A stretch of 5,323 nt of DNA, from the NCBI GenBank assembly GCA_029880385.1, contig JAOUOM010000206.1:1-5323 (forward strand), read 5' to 3'. The notes beneath the pieces are model-generated. The model saw nothing but the letters and a program-made list of their open reading frames with translations. It was not told the DNA's origin and did not search any database. This DNA comes from Cyclobacteriaceae bacterium. Lineage in GTDB: Bacteria; Bacteroidota; Bacteroidia; Cytophagales; Cyclobacteriaceae. Made by a program: the position numbers and the translations under genes. This document shows, piece after piece, positions 1 to 4,714 of this stretch (positions are counted from its first letter, which is position 1; each line of letters opens with the position of its first letter).

Positions 1-1134
1 GTCAATGGCATGTACGGCATCCAGCATATCCTGCCTGGTTTCATACGTCACCCAGCTATTGGCAGGTGTATCCCAGAAGGTATAAATCTGCCGGATGGAA
101 TCCCAGTCACCGCCGTATTGGTCCATCTGCCCGATGGTGACGGGGCCATAGCGGGATTCCCAGGCGGCAAACATGCGGTCGACATTGGAATGATGGAGAA
201 AAAAGACCTGATCAAACCCCGCACTGGGGATGTAGCCCATCAGCCCAAAGCCATTGCCTTCTTTCTGGTAGATGCGGTTGTAGATCGCGGTGGTTTTGTC
301 TTTGTCGTCCACCGCGCCTCCGATGTAGTCGTGCATGACATTGTGCAGTCGGTCTTCGAGCCCGCGCGAAAATTCGCTGACATCAGACAGCGACAAGAAG
401 TCCGAAATGGTGAGGGCTTGCTGCATGGTGCGGACACACAGATTCCTGACTTCCGTCCCCACATGGATGGCGATGCTGTCCATCGCCTGGTAATCGATGG
501 GCAGTCCGGCCATGAGGCTGGGTGAGCGTCCGGTTTCATACAGGGGGTTGGTGATAAGGCCGGCATACTGGGTGGTAAGTGTTTCCTGGCGAAATTGATC
601 GGGTATAGAGGGCTGATTGCTGTAGTCCCAATACGGCAGGCTGAAACCAGCGGCCACATCCTCGCCCAGACCGGGGTATCCTTCGCCCCCATTGGCAATC
701 TGGTAGCGGATGTTGCGCTCATAATAATAGATATAGAGCCGGTGCCAGGTCAGGAAATTCAGTTGCTGGTCTGTGGGGTACATGTGCGGGCAGGAGTTCC
801 ATGCTTTCAATACCTGGCCTTCGTTGTAAAAGCCACACAGTGTGTCGAGTCCGGGTATGGAATCCTTTGGGGGCACCGCATGCATACTGCCCTGATAAAA
901 CCAACTGGCAGGATCGGTACAATCCTTGGCCCGGATAATGGCTGCCCCATAGGCATACAGGTCAAGTACGGAAGGGGCACTTTCACTTGTATGGGCATTG
1001 ACCCTGACAAAAGCCGGGGGTGTTTCGGAGCGCAAATCCCGGTTATCTGACGGGCCTTGGCAATAGGAAAGTCCGAGTGTGGTCACTATCCACAGGATCG
1101 GGAGGTATGGGGTGATGTTAGGTGCGGATTTCAT
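1..1134 (-). CDS. Tyrosinase-family type-3 copper oxidase, exported, C-terminus cut by the window edge
   Basis: The 378 visible residues form a tyrosinase domain, which oxidises mono- or o-diphenols to o-quinones with O2 at a dinuclear copper centre. CuA ligands are likely H85 (SWFYQGSMH), H117 (CPH) and H131 (NFLTWHRLYIYYYE), followed by the usual LPYWDY at 166-171. CuB ligands are likely H264 and H268 (LHNVMHDYIGG) and H315 (FFLHHSNVDRMFAAW). N265, just after the first CuB histidine, and nearby E260 resemble the residues linked to monophenolase activity, but alignment is needed. The N-terminus has a hydrophobic segment (about 11-24) ending LSYC. This is an export signal, and lipidation at C25 is doubtful because Tyr at -1 is not a standard lipobox residue. 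The start ATG overlaps the stop of the upstream heme lipoprotein gene as ATGA, so translation is probably coupled. There is no Shine-Dalgarno sequence. The frame is open to base 1, so a C-terminal part is missing. The physiological substrate cannot be told from sequence. Confidence 0.93.
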   Translation of the reverse strand, partial: MKSAPNITPYLPILWIVTTLGLSYCQGPSDNRDLRSETPPAFVRVNAHTSESAPSVLDLYAYGAAIIRAKDCTDPASWFYQGSMHAVPPKDSIPGLDTLCGFYNEGQVLKAWNSCPHMYPTDQQLNFLTWHRLYIYYYERNIRYQIANGGEGYPGLGEDVAAGFSLPYWDYSNQPSIPDQFRQETLTTQYAGLITNPLYETGRSPSLMAGLPIDYQAMDSIAIHVGTEVRNLCVRTMQQALTISDFLSLSDVSEFSRGLEDRLHNVMHDYIGGAVDDKDKTTAIYNRIYQKEGNGFGLMGYIPSAGFDQVFFLHHSNVDRMFAAWESRYGPVTIGQMDQYGGDWDSIRQIYTFWDTPANSWVTYETRQDMLDAVHAID

Positions 1135-2621
1135 GGGGTAGTTGGTTTGGTGGTGTACACGTCGATGAAGCGAAGGAGTTTGGATGGGTCGGCAATTTTT
1201 TGTGCCTGTTCGAAACTAAGGTAAGGATCGGGTGTCACGACGGGTTTTCCGGCACCAAAGTCCAGCAAAAAGCTGAAATCGGAGCCTTTGAGCTGGGCTT
1301 GCCCGTGACAACCCTGGCATCCGCCCACATCAAAGGTTCGGCCATTGTAGACGACATTTTTGAGTGTATCGAAGGGTTTTTGGAAGGATCCATGAAACCG
1401 GGTAAGGAGCAGATCCGACTCAATCACATAGTTGGCCATAAAGTAATTATCATCCGCTGAACGTTGTTCGAAATCGACAGGAGTGCCCTGTACGCCTATC
1501 AACTGGTAAAATTGCCAGCGAGAGGCCGGGTTTTTTGAACGGATCATTTCCCATGCCAGCTGATTTACTTTTTGCAACGTGGCCGGGATGCTCCTGTCGA
1601 CGACCGGGGTGGGCATGTGGGGGTCGACAGACGGGTCGCTGTTGCCATTGACAATGGGTGTATCGAGGCCGATTATTTTCATATCGGCATTTCGCACGTC
1701 CACCTGTTCCCAGGAAGCAAAAATGAAGGCCGGGTAATTTTTGGTTTTGTGGATGATATGCATCCCGATGAGGGCCATTGTACCGGTTTGGGCCACAGCG
1801 ACGGAATCGTTTCGGATCTGGGGGTAATACACCACTTCTTTGGTCAAAAAGCGGGACGGGTCGTCCTTGCCGGGCACCAAAAAACGCCAGGCTGTCTTGA
1901 TTTCGATGGCCCCTTCGTCTACCTCACTGCCACAGGGCAGGCATACGACATTATAGGCCGTGTCGCTGTTGCAGGTGCTGTTACGGCTGGTTGCATCTTT
2001 CAGATACACGGTATCTGCTCCCCTGTTGACCGCCAGGCTCAGTAATTGGTCGGTAGGGAATTTGGCTTTCACATAGTTGTACTCGACCAAATTGGACTTG
2101 GCCATATACAATACTTCCAGCGAATCGTAGGCATACAGGTAACAGGAGCCGATTTCATTGTCTTCGTCCAGGTTGACCCAATAATCGGACGGAGTCACCT
2201 GAAAGGTGAGGGAATCGATACCGGCCCGAAAGGAATAGACGGGTTTGCCCGTGTCCAGGTTCTGGTTGCGCAGGCCACTGGCTGGTCGTAATTCTGTCCG
2301 GTGGATGTAGGTTTCCCATACCGCCAGCTGAGGTGCGGCACCACTTGTGGCAAAATCCCAGTTTACATTTGGAGTCGTGCGGCGCTGGTCTTCGGGCCAG
2401 GAGGCCGCCCAATTAAGCGCAAAAAACTCATTCCAGGCAAACACGGCCATGTCAGATTCAGTCGCGTCGGCAGGCAGGTCACGCGGAACCTGATACGAAA
2501 TGCTGAGTGTCGGGACCGGGGGGGCTGCCAACAGGCTTTGGTCATTCTCCATGCCCTGCTGGCCACAGCCCATGAGCCATAGCAGGGAGAAAACCAGTAC
2601 ATTTTGGTTTGTTGTTTTCAT
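1131..2621 (-). CDS. Lipoprotein with one C-terminal c-type heme site, partner of the tyrosinase
   Basis: This is a 496-residue protein. I chose the ATG at 2621 because it gives a clean lipoprotein signal (MKTTNQ, hydrophobic core, LMGC lipobox, lipidated C19). The frame stays open to an ATG at 2828, but that extension would bury the signal and crosses palindromic upstream DNA. A single covalent heme motif CQGCH lies at 435-439. A second cysteine pair, CLPC at 227-230, lacks the histidine and is more likely a disulfide or metal site. Other conserved-looking blocks are AWNEFFALNW (62-71), VWETY (101-105) and GMHIIHKTKNYPAFIFASWE from 286, which I recall from large bacterial proteins annotated only as cytochrome-like or hypothetical. 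I infer an envelope-anchored redox protein, probably relaying electrons to or from the tyrosinase encoded next, whose ATG overlaps this TGA. The heme site is well supported. The electron-transfer role is inferred from context. Confidence 0.77.
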   Translation of the reverse strand: MKTTNQNVLVFSLLWLMGCGQQGMENDQSLLAAPPVPTLSISYQVPRDLPADATESDMAVFAWNEFFALNWAASWPEDQRRTTPNVNWDFATSGAAPQLAVWETYIHRTELRPASGLRNQNLDTGKPVYSFRAGIDSLTFQVTPSDYWVNLDEDNEIGSCYLYAYDSLEVLYMAKSNLVEYNYVKAKFPTDQLLSLAVNRGADTVYLKDATSRNSTCNSDTAYNVVCLPCGSEVDEGAIEIKTAWRFLVPGKDDPSRFLTKEVVYYPQIRNDSVAVAQTGTMALIGMHIIHKTKNYPAFIFASWEQVDVRNADMKIIGLDTPIVNGNSDPSVDPHMPTPVVDRSIPATLQKVNQLAWEMIRSKNPASRWQFYQLIGVQGTPVDFEQRSADDNYFMANYVIESDLLLTRFHGSFQKPFDTLKNVVYNGRTFDVGGCQGCHGQAQLKGSDFSFLLDFGAGKPVVTPDPYLSFEQAQKIADPSKLLRFIDVYTTKPTTP

Positions 2622-2647
2622 AAGCGAGTTTGAATTAGTAGTTTTCC

Positions 2648-2695
2648 TAAATATAATAATGACTTGAATATCAGGAGAATAATTCATCATGTCAA
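2648..2695 (-). promoter_or_regulatory. Possible promoter elements for the heme lipoprotein-tyrosinase operon
   Basis: Two weak alternatives are visible. TATATTTA (2655-2648) differs at one base from the Bacteroidota -7 box TAnnTTTG and lies 26 nt before the ATG, but no TTTG box sits at the right distance. TTGACA (2695-2690) followed after 17 nt by GATATT resembles a generic -35/-10 pair. Its -35 box overlaps the arm of the palindrome at 2694-2713, which would suit repression. Neither is strong. Confidence 0.22.
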
Positions 2696-2713
2696 TACCC
2701 TGAACAGGGTATT
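2694..2713. promoter_or_regulatory. 20-bp dyad (9-bp arms, AA centre), candidate operator
   Basis: AATACCCTG and CAGGGTATT are perfect inverted copies separated by AA. A 2-nt centre is too short for a good RNA hairpin, so a dimeric DNA-binding protein site is the better reading. It lies about 73 bp upstream of the heme lipoprotein start and touches a TTGACA sequence. The regulator is not in the window. Confidence 0.4.
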
Positions 2714-2717
2714 TATT

Positions 2718-2731
2718 ACCTAACGTTAGGT
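2718..2731. promoter_or_regulatory. 14-bp perfect palindrome, candidate operator
   Basis: ACCTAACGTTAGGT is its own reverse complement. It begins 4 bp after the 20-bp dyad at 2694-2713, and the two centres are about 21 bp (two helical turns) apart, so bound dimers would face the same side of the DNA. This spacing supports a regulatory role, but no protein can be named. Confidence 0.38.
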
Positions 2732-2739
2732 TTTTGTGC

Positions 2740-2761
2740 GGTATACGAAGGATTGTATACC
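2740..2761. promoter_or_regulatory. Inverted repeat GGTATAC-N8-GTATACC, candidate operator
   Basis: Perfect 7-bp arms (2740-2746 and 2755-2761) flank an 8-bp spacer, and each arm contains the self-complementary GTATAC. It is the third dyad within 68 bp upstream of the tyrosinase operon. It could bind a dimeric regulator or form a hairpin in a longer leader RNA. Confidence 0.35.
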
Positions 2762-3062
2762 AAATACACGGTATCGCCGACCGGAAAGCCACTGATAATG
2801 GTGAGAAAAAACGGGTGGAAAACAACAAACTCGGTACTATGCCCGGCTAAGCTAGGCTCCGATTGGGACGGCTACAAAGCCGCGAAAATATAGTCGATAG
2901 GCTGGATATCCCCAATGAGTGGCTGCCGGAGCACTACCGGCTGGCCATCTGGCACCTGTACGCCCGTGCTCCGCACCGGCCTGCGTGCTGTCCACGCCCG
3001 GGGCTAGACAGGGACTTTTTGCGCCCCTTACCTGCGACCTGTAGGGTAGTTATAACCCCCCT

Positions 3063-3090
3063 ATCAGCGTCTCCCATCAGGGACGCTGAT
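3063..3090. repeat. Strong hairpin, 9-11 bp stem, 6-nt loop
   Basis: ATCAGCGTC (3063-3071) pairs perfectly with GACGCTGAT (3082-3090). On the plus strand a G-U and a C-G pair extend the stem to 11 bp, leaving loop CCATCA. No T-tract follows on either strand, so it is not a standard intrinsic terminator. Its function is unknown; it could be part of a leader RNA or a REP-like unit. Confidence 0.5.
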
Positions 3091-3142
3091 CAAGAATCTG
3101 TACGTTCTCCCCTATTTGCCCGGAAGAGGCCGGAATTTGTGA

Positions 3143-3160
3143 CGGCATGAAAAAATGCCG
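3143..3160. repeat. Short hairpin CGGCAT / ATGCCG
   Basis: Six-bp arms enclose the loop GAAAAA. No T-tract directly follows on the plus strand. It lies between the candidate minus-strand promoter near 3194-3227 and the stronger hairpin at 3063-3090. Confidence 0.3.
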
Positions 3161-3193
3161 GTGGTCAGCTAAAACGATCCGTACTTTTTTTGA

Positions 3194-3227
3194 CAAATGT
3201 ACAGGGCGAATCATCCGGATTCCCAAA
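3194..3227 (-). promoter_or_regulatory. Possible Bacteroidota-type promoter reading toward the tyrosinase operon
   Basis: On the minus strand TACATTTG (3201-3194) matches the -7 box TAnnTTTG exactly. A TTTG (3227-3224) lies upstream with a 22-nt spacer, slightly longer than the usual 19-21. A dyad GAATC-N5-GATTC (3208-3222) sits in the spacer. If used, transcripts would start near 3187 and carry over 560 nt of leader before the heme lipoprotein gene, or make a separate small RNA. Confidence 0.25.
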
Positions 3228-3259
3228 ACTGGGTATGTACCACCTATTGGCTGATAACG

Positions 3260-3281
3260 AAGCGTAATGGCCATTACGCTT
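3260..3281. repeat. REP-like hairpin A (9-bp stem, GGCC loop)
   Basis: Stem AAGCGTAAT / ATTACGCTT with loop GGCC; the whole 22 bp is a perfect palindrome. The stem and the following bases (TTC, G or A, TAT) match hairpin C at 4524-4545 apart from a few changes, so the two are related copies in the same orientation. The octamer CTGATAAC directly precedes it at 3251-3258, as it also does hairpin B. Confidence 0.6.
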
Positions 3282-3327
3282 TCGTATGGTTGCTTTTCTT
3301 CTTGCTATGAAAGCATTCTGATAACAA

Positions 3328-3349
3328 AGGCATAGCGAATGCTATGCCT
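3328..3349. repeat. REP-like hairpin B (9-bp stem, GAAT loop)
   Basis: Stem AGGCATAGC / GCTATGCCT with a 4-nt loop GAAT, the same geometry as hairpins A, C and D. CTGATAAC precedes it at 3318-3325, two bases before the stem. It ends about 46 bp after hairpin A does, making a doublet. A T-run (3361-3365) follows some 11 nt later, too far for a typical terminator. Confidence 0.58.
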
Positions 3350-3407
3350 GGTGCTTCTGTTTTTTGTAAACTACGGCGAGTGAGGGGAAATTCAAGTAGT
3401 ATAAAAT

Positions 3408-3426
3408 AAAGGATTTGAAATCCTTT
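3408..3426. terminator. Weak bidirectional terminator-like hairpin
   Basis: AAAGGATT and AATCCTTT pair across TGA. On the plus strand the downstream arm runs into a T-run (TTTTTAT), and on the minus strand the stem is followed by a T-rich stretch. The stem is A+T-rich and no gene ends close by, so this is tentative. Confidence 0.25.
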
Positions 3427-3437
3427 TTATCTATCCG

Positions 3438-3463
3438 TCGACATGCCCTTCGGAACATGTCGA
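3438..3463. repeat. Hairpin TCGACATG / CATGTCGA
   Basis: Perfect 8-bp arms flank a 10-nt centre (CCCTTCGGAA). From memory, the form resembles common bacterial intergenic palindromes built on a TTCGACA...TGTCGAA core, but the exact family is not identified. It ends 7 bp before the 26-bp repeat copy at 3471. Confidence 0.45.
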
Positions 3464-3470
3464 AGAGCAG

Positions 3471-3496
3471 GAATGAGGATAAAAACAATGATAAAG
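3471..3496 (+). repeat. 26-bp direct repeat, left copy
   Basis: This segment begins GAATGAGGATAAAAAC and ends GATAAAG. It is identical over 26 bp to 5261-5286, which spans the last codon and stop of the RAYT gene and its 3' flank. The flanking bases differ (GAGCAG versus TTTATA before; GGAT versus CACG after), so the match ends sharply. It is direct in orientation and about 1.79 kb from its partner. Confidence 0.85.
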
Positions 3497-3688
3497 GGAT
3501 AAAGAATACAAAAGGAAAATTTGTGAATTCAATCTCAATTATCTTTAATAGAGAATGGTGGGAATCTAGAATTTTATTTCCTGACTCTGGTGAAATAGGA
3601 GATTTAATAAATTCAGGCCGAAGATAAAAATCCCCTGTTAATTCCACGGTAACTCTATAAAATCATTCCCTTAAATGGAAAAGCCCCA

Positions 3689-3704
3689 AAAATCACGCGA
3701 TTTT
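3689..3704 (-). terminator. Possible weak terminator of the toxin-antitoxin operon
   Basis: On the minus strand AAAATC pairs with GATTTT around GCGT, about 72 nt past the toxin stop. The stem has only one G-C pair, and its T-run is part of the stem and one base beyond. It is suggestive only. Confidence 0.22.
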
Positions 3705-3776
3705 AAACCAATTCATCATTAATAATTTATAACTCATAACTTCCACGACATTATACAGCAATGTGCCACTCGAATA

Positions 3777-4106
3777 TTAATCATTCAGGTCATCCAGAAG
3801 GTTCTGTATTTCCTTATCTGTGATGGAATCCTTTTCACCTTTATTATAAATAGTAAAAGGAATTACTATTGTATCAGTGACTTTTACCAGGGTCAATACT
3901 CTTGCCCCACCGGACTTGCCTTTACCCTTAGAAGCAATAGCCAGTCTTATTTTGTATATATCCTTTCCCAAATGGATACCTTTTGTAGGATCGGATTCCA
4001 ATTCACTAAACAATACAGTCAATTCGTTTTTTAGCGAACGGTATTTTTTTGATAATCGTTTGGCCTCCTTTTTAAAGTTATCAGAAAGTTCAACTCTATA
4101 ACTCAT
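3777..4106 (-). CDS. RelE/ParE-superfamily toxin of a type II toxin-antitoxin module
   Basis: This 109-residue protein has the size and layout of RelE/ParE/HigB-like toxins, which are usually mRNA interferases, or gyrase inhibitors in the ParE branch. An N-terminal strand is followed by two charged helices (about 9-37: NFKKEAKRLSKKY). The core then reads IYKIRLAIASKGKGKSGGARV (50-70), rich in the Lys/Arg residues typical of the active surface, with strand IVIPFTIYNKGEKDSI (80-95) and helix DKEIQNLL at the end. The KGKGKSGGAR signature points toward the RelE-like side, but the activity is inferred. The start ATG lies inside the end of the antitoxin gene (11-bp overlap, 4096-4106), which is characteristic of such operons and suggests translational coupling. 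The gene appears intact and ends in TAA. Confidence 0.86.
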   Translation of the reverse strand: MSYRVELSDNFKKEAKRLSKKYRSLKNELTVLFSELESDPTKGIHLGKDIYKIRLAIASKGKGKSGGARVLTLVKVTDTIVIPFTIYNKGEKDSITDKEIQNLLDDLND

Positions 4107-4302
4107 TGAGAAAATCTTTGGCAGGAGTAGTCTTTAGTTTGCCTTTTTTAGCAAGCTTCACCTCTTCCACACCTCTTTTAATATTACTGATAATAGCCTC
4201 TTTGGTATCTCCGTCATCTTCAACCTGCACAAAATCGAGACTATTGATCAACTCCATAAAAAAAGGAACGCGATTGTCTTGTATGTCTAATATTACTTTC
4301 AT
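4096..4302 (-). CDS. Small antitoxin of the type II toxin-antitoxin module
   Basis: This 68-residue protein is the first gene of the pair. It starts MKVILDIQDNRVPFFMELI, an opening I recall from many Bacteroidota antitoxins found beside RelE-like toxins. A short N-terminal strand (3-8) is followed by a helix (about 12-22), an acidic turn (EDDGD, 28-32), a helix (about 34-50) and a lysine-rich tail (KKGKLKTTPAKDFLNEL) likely to wrap the toxin. I see no clear AbrB, MazE, HTH or ribbon-helix-helix DNA-binding motif, so the autoregulatory part is uncertain. An upstream ATG near 4313 is out of frame, and the ATG at 4302 has no Shine-Dalgarno, as usual for this phylum. The function is assigned mainly from position and overlap with the toxin. 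Confidence 0.78.
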   Translation of the reverse strand: MKVILDIQDNRVPFFMELINSLDFVQVEDDGDTKEAIISNIKRGVEEVKLAKKGKLKTTPAKDFLNEL

Positions 4303-4321
4303 TATCCATCATTTTTAGCTT

Positions 4322-4339
4322 TCTACTCCTGATAGTAGA
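4322..4339. promoter_or_regulatory. Candidate operator of the toxin-antitoxin operon
   Basis: TCTACT and AGTAGA are perfect 6-bp inverted arms around CCTGAT. The site lies between the predicted promoter (4355-4385) and the antitoxin start, just downstream of the expected transcription start. That is where an antitoxin-toxin complex could repress its own operon. Confidence 0.35.
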
Positions 4340-4354
4340 TCAAACCCGAGATTA

Positions 4355-4385
4355 CAAAAATACAAACAAACCCCCTTTTGTCAAA
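4355..4385 (-). promoter_or_regulatory. Bacteroidota-type promoter of the toxin-antitoxin operon
   Basis: On the minus strand TTTG (4385-4382) and TATTTTTG (4362-4355) match both boxes of the Bacteroidota primary sigma consensus (TTTG, TAnnTTTG) exactly, with a 19-nt spacer. Transcription would start near 4348, giving a 5' UTR of about 45 nt before the antitoxin ATG. This is the best promoter in the window. Confidence 0.6.
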
Positions 4386-4523
4386 GCCTGGTATTCACCC
4401 CCTCCCGTTCTTTCCTTTCTTCCTTCTTGGCTCTTGTGTCTTTTGTCCTGGCTCTTTAGAGCCCTTTCTTATGACTGTTTTTCCCTTTCTATGAAAACAA
4501 ATGATTCATTATAGCACAAATCT
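4386..4523. other. Pyrimidine-rich intergenic stretch
   Basis: No gene is seen. From about 4393 to 4490 the plus strand is strongly pyrimidine-rich, with repeated CTTTC, TTCC and GGCTCTT words (GGCTCTT at 4434-4440 and 4450-4456) and phrases like CTTGTGTCTTTTGTC. A small stem-loop (GGCTC, loop TTTA, GAGCC; 4450-4463) shares the 4-nt-loop geometry of the nearby REP-like hairpins. It may be a decayed intergenic repeat. Confidence 0.4.
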
Positions 4524-4545
4524 AAGCGTAGTGTTTACTACGCTT
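4524..4545. repeat. REP-like hairpin C (9-bp stem, GTTT loop)
   Basis: Stem AAGCGTAGT / ACTACGCTT with loop GTTT. It shares eight of nine positions in each arm, plus the bases after it (TC, A or G, TAT), with hairpin A at 3260-3281. The paired change in both arms (A to G, T to C) keeps the stem intact. It forms a doublet with hairpin D. Confidence 0.6.
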
Positions 4546-4559
4546 TCATATTGTCTCAA

Positions 4560-4581
4560 TGGTTCGTGTCTTCACGAACCA
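4560..4581. repeat. REP-like hairpin D (9-bp stem, TCTT loop)
   Basis: Stem TGGTTCGTG / CACGAACCA with loop TCTT, 14 bp after hairpin C. The stem sequence differs from A-C, but the arm and loop lengths are the same. The GGTTCG resembles a tRNA T-arm, but no tRNA surrounds it. Confidence 0.55.
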
Positions 4582-4616
4582 AAGGCTATCCATCTTTCTC
4601 CAAGTCCACTCTACTA

Positions 4617-4636
4617 CCCCCACTAGCCCCCACTAG
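4617..4636 (+). repeat. Tandem 10-bp repeat CCCCCACTAG x2
   Basis: Two perfect adjacent copies (4617-4626, 4627-4636). The second runs into the stem of the left 31-bp inverted repeat. The same C-run plus ACTAG follows, in reverse, the right copy at 5305-5318. This motif next to the hairpin is a candidate recognition or guide sequence for the transposase. Confidence 0.6.
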
Positions 4637-4657
4637 CGCGGAAGTTACTTCCGTGCT
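4627..4657 (+). repeat. REP-type inverted repeat, left copy (31 bp)
   Basis: It starts CCCCCACTAG and contains the stem TAGCGCGGAAG / CTTCCGTGCTA with loop TTA (4634-4658, one G-T pair). Its exact reverse complement occurs at 5285-5315 on the other side of the transposase gene. Inverted REP copies around the gene are the hallmark layout of RAYT loci. Confidence 0.85.
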
Positions 4658-4714
4658 ATGCAAATAAGGCGAACTATCATAGGAAACAATCATTCTGCTA
4701 AATAGCTTTGAGGT

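Larger units (their letters stand above)
2762..3259. other. Intergenic region without a convincing gene
   Basis: Short open frames on both strands here (for example 2863-3150 plus and 3077-3274 minus) have no recognisable motif, signal or composition of a real protein. The DNA is fairly GC-rich at 2900-3060 and holds several inverted repeats: CGGAGCAC/GTGCTCCG at 2927-2934 and 2966-2973, GGGGC/GCCCC at 3000-3004 and 3023-3027, and the hairpins at 3063-3090 and 3143-3160. It may be a long leader of the tyrosinase operon, a structured RNA, or decayed mobile DNA. No known riboswitch or tRNA was recognised. Confidence 0.45.
3350..3776. other. AT-rich intergenic region
   Basis: This stretch is clearly more A+T-rich than the region left of 3260. 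Overlapping short frames on opposite strands (3342-3647 minus, 3415-3627 plus) have low-complexity translations and no recognisable family, and the minus frame runs into hairpin B. I do not call either a gene. The stretch holds a weak terminator-like hairpin (3408-3426), a CATGTCGA hairpin (3438-3463), one copy of a 26-bp repeat (3471-3496) and a weak stem-loop downstream of the toxin gene (3689-3704). Confidence 0.45.

Noticed and set aside
10..1050. Open frames on the plus strand and in other minus frames across the tyrosinase gene
   Set aside because: They overlap the tyrosinase frame, whose copper motifs are unmistakable, and have no family features of their own.
1122..2602. Open frames on the plus strand and in other minus frames within the heme lipoprotein gene
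   Set aside because: Shadows of the 496-residue gene, with no motifs of their own.
2622..2828. N-terminal extension of the heme lipoprotein up to an ATG at 2828
   Set aside because: The internal ATG at 2621 starts a clean lipoprotein signal (LMGC). The extension would place it mid-protein and crosses palindromic regulatory DNA.
2863..3150. 95-residue plus-strand frame
   Set aside because: No recognisable motif, unusual composition, and it runs through several inverted repeats including the strong hairpin at 3063-3090.
3328..3366. Hairpin B plus T-run as an intrinsic terminator
   Set aside because: The T-run begins about 11 nt after the stem and no plus-strand gene ends upstream. The REP-like reading fits better.
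3342..3647. 101-residue minus frame with a hydrophobic stretch, possible membrane protein
   Set aside because: The hydrophobicity comes from A+T-rich sequence, and the frame reads through the 26-bp repeat, two hairpins and part of hairpin B. A conflicting plus frame (3415-3627) is no better.
4561..4580. GGTTCG hairpin as a tRNA T-arm
   Set aside because: The arm and loop sizes do not fit a T-arm, and no acceptor, D or anticodon arms lie around it.
3260..4660. CRISPR array suggested by repeated hairpins
   Set aside because: The palindromes differ in sequence and spacing. There is no regular repeat-spacer pattern and no cas gene.
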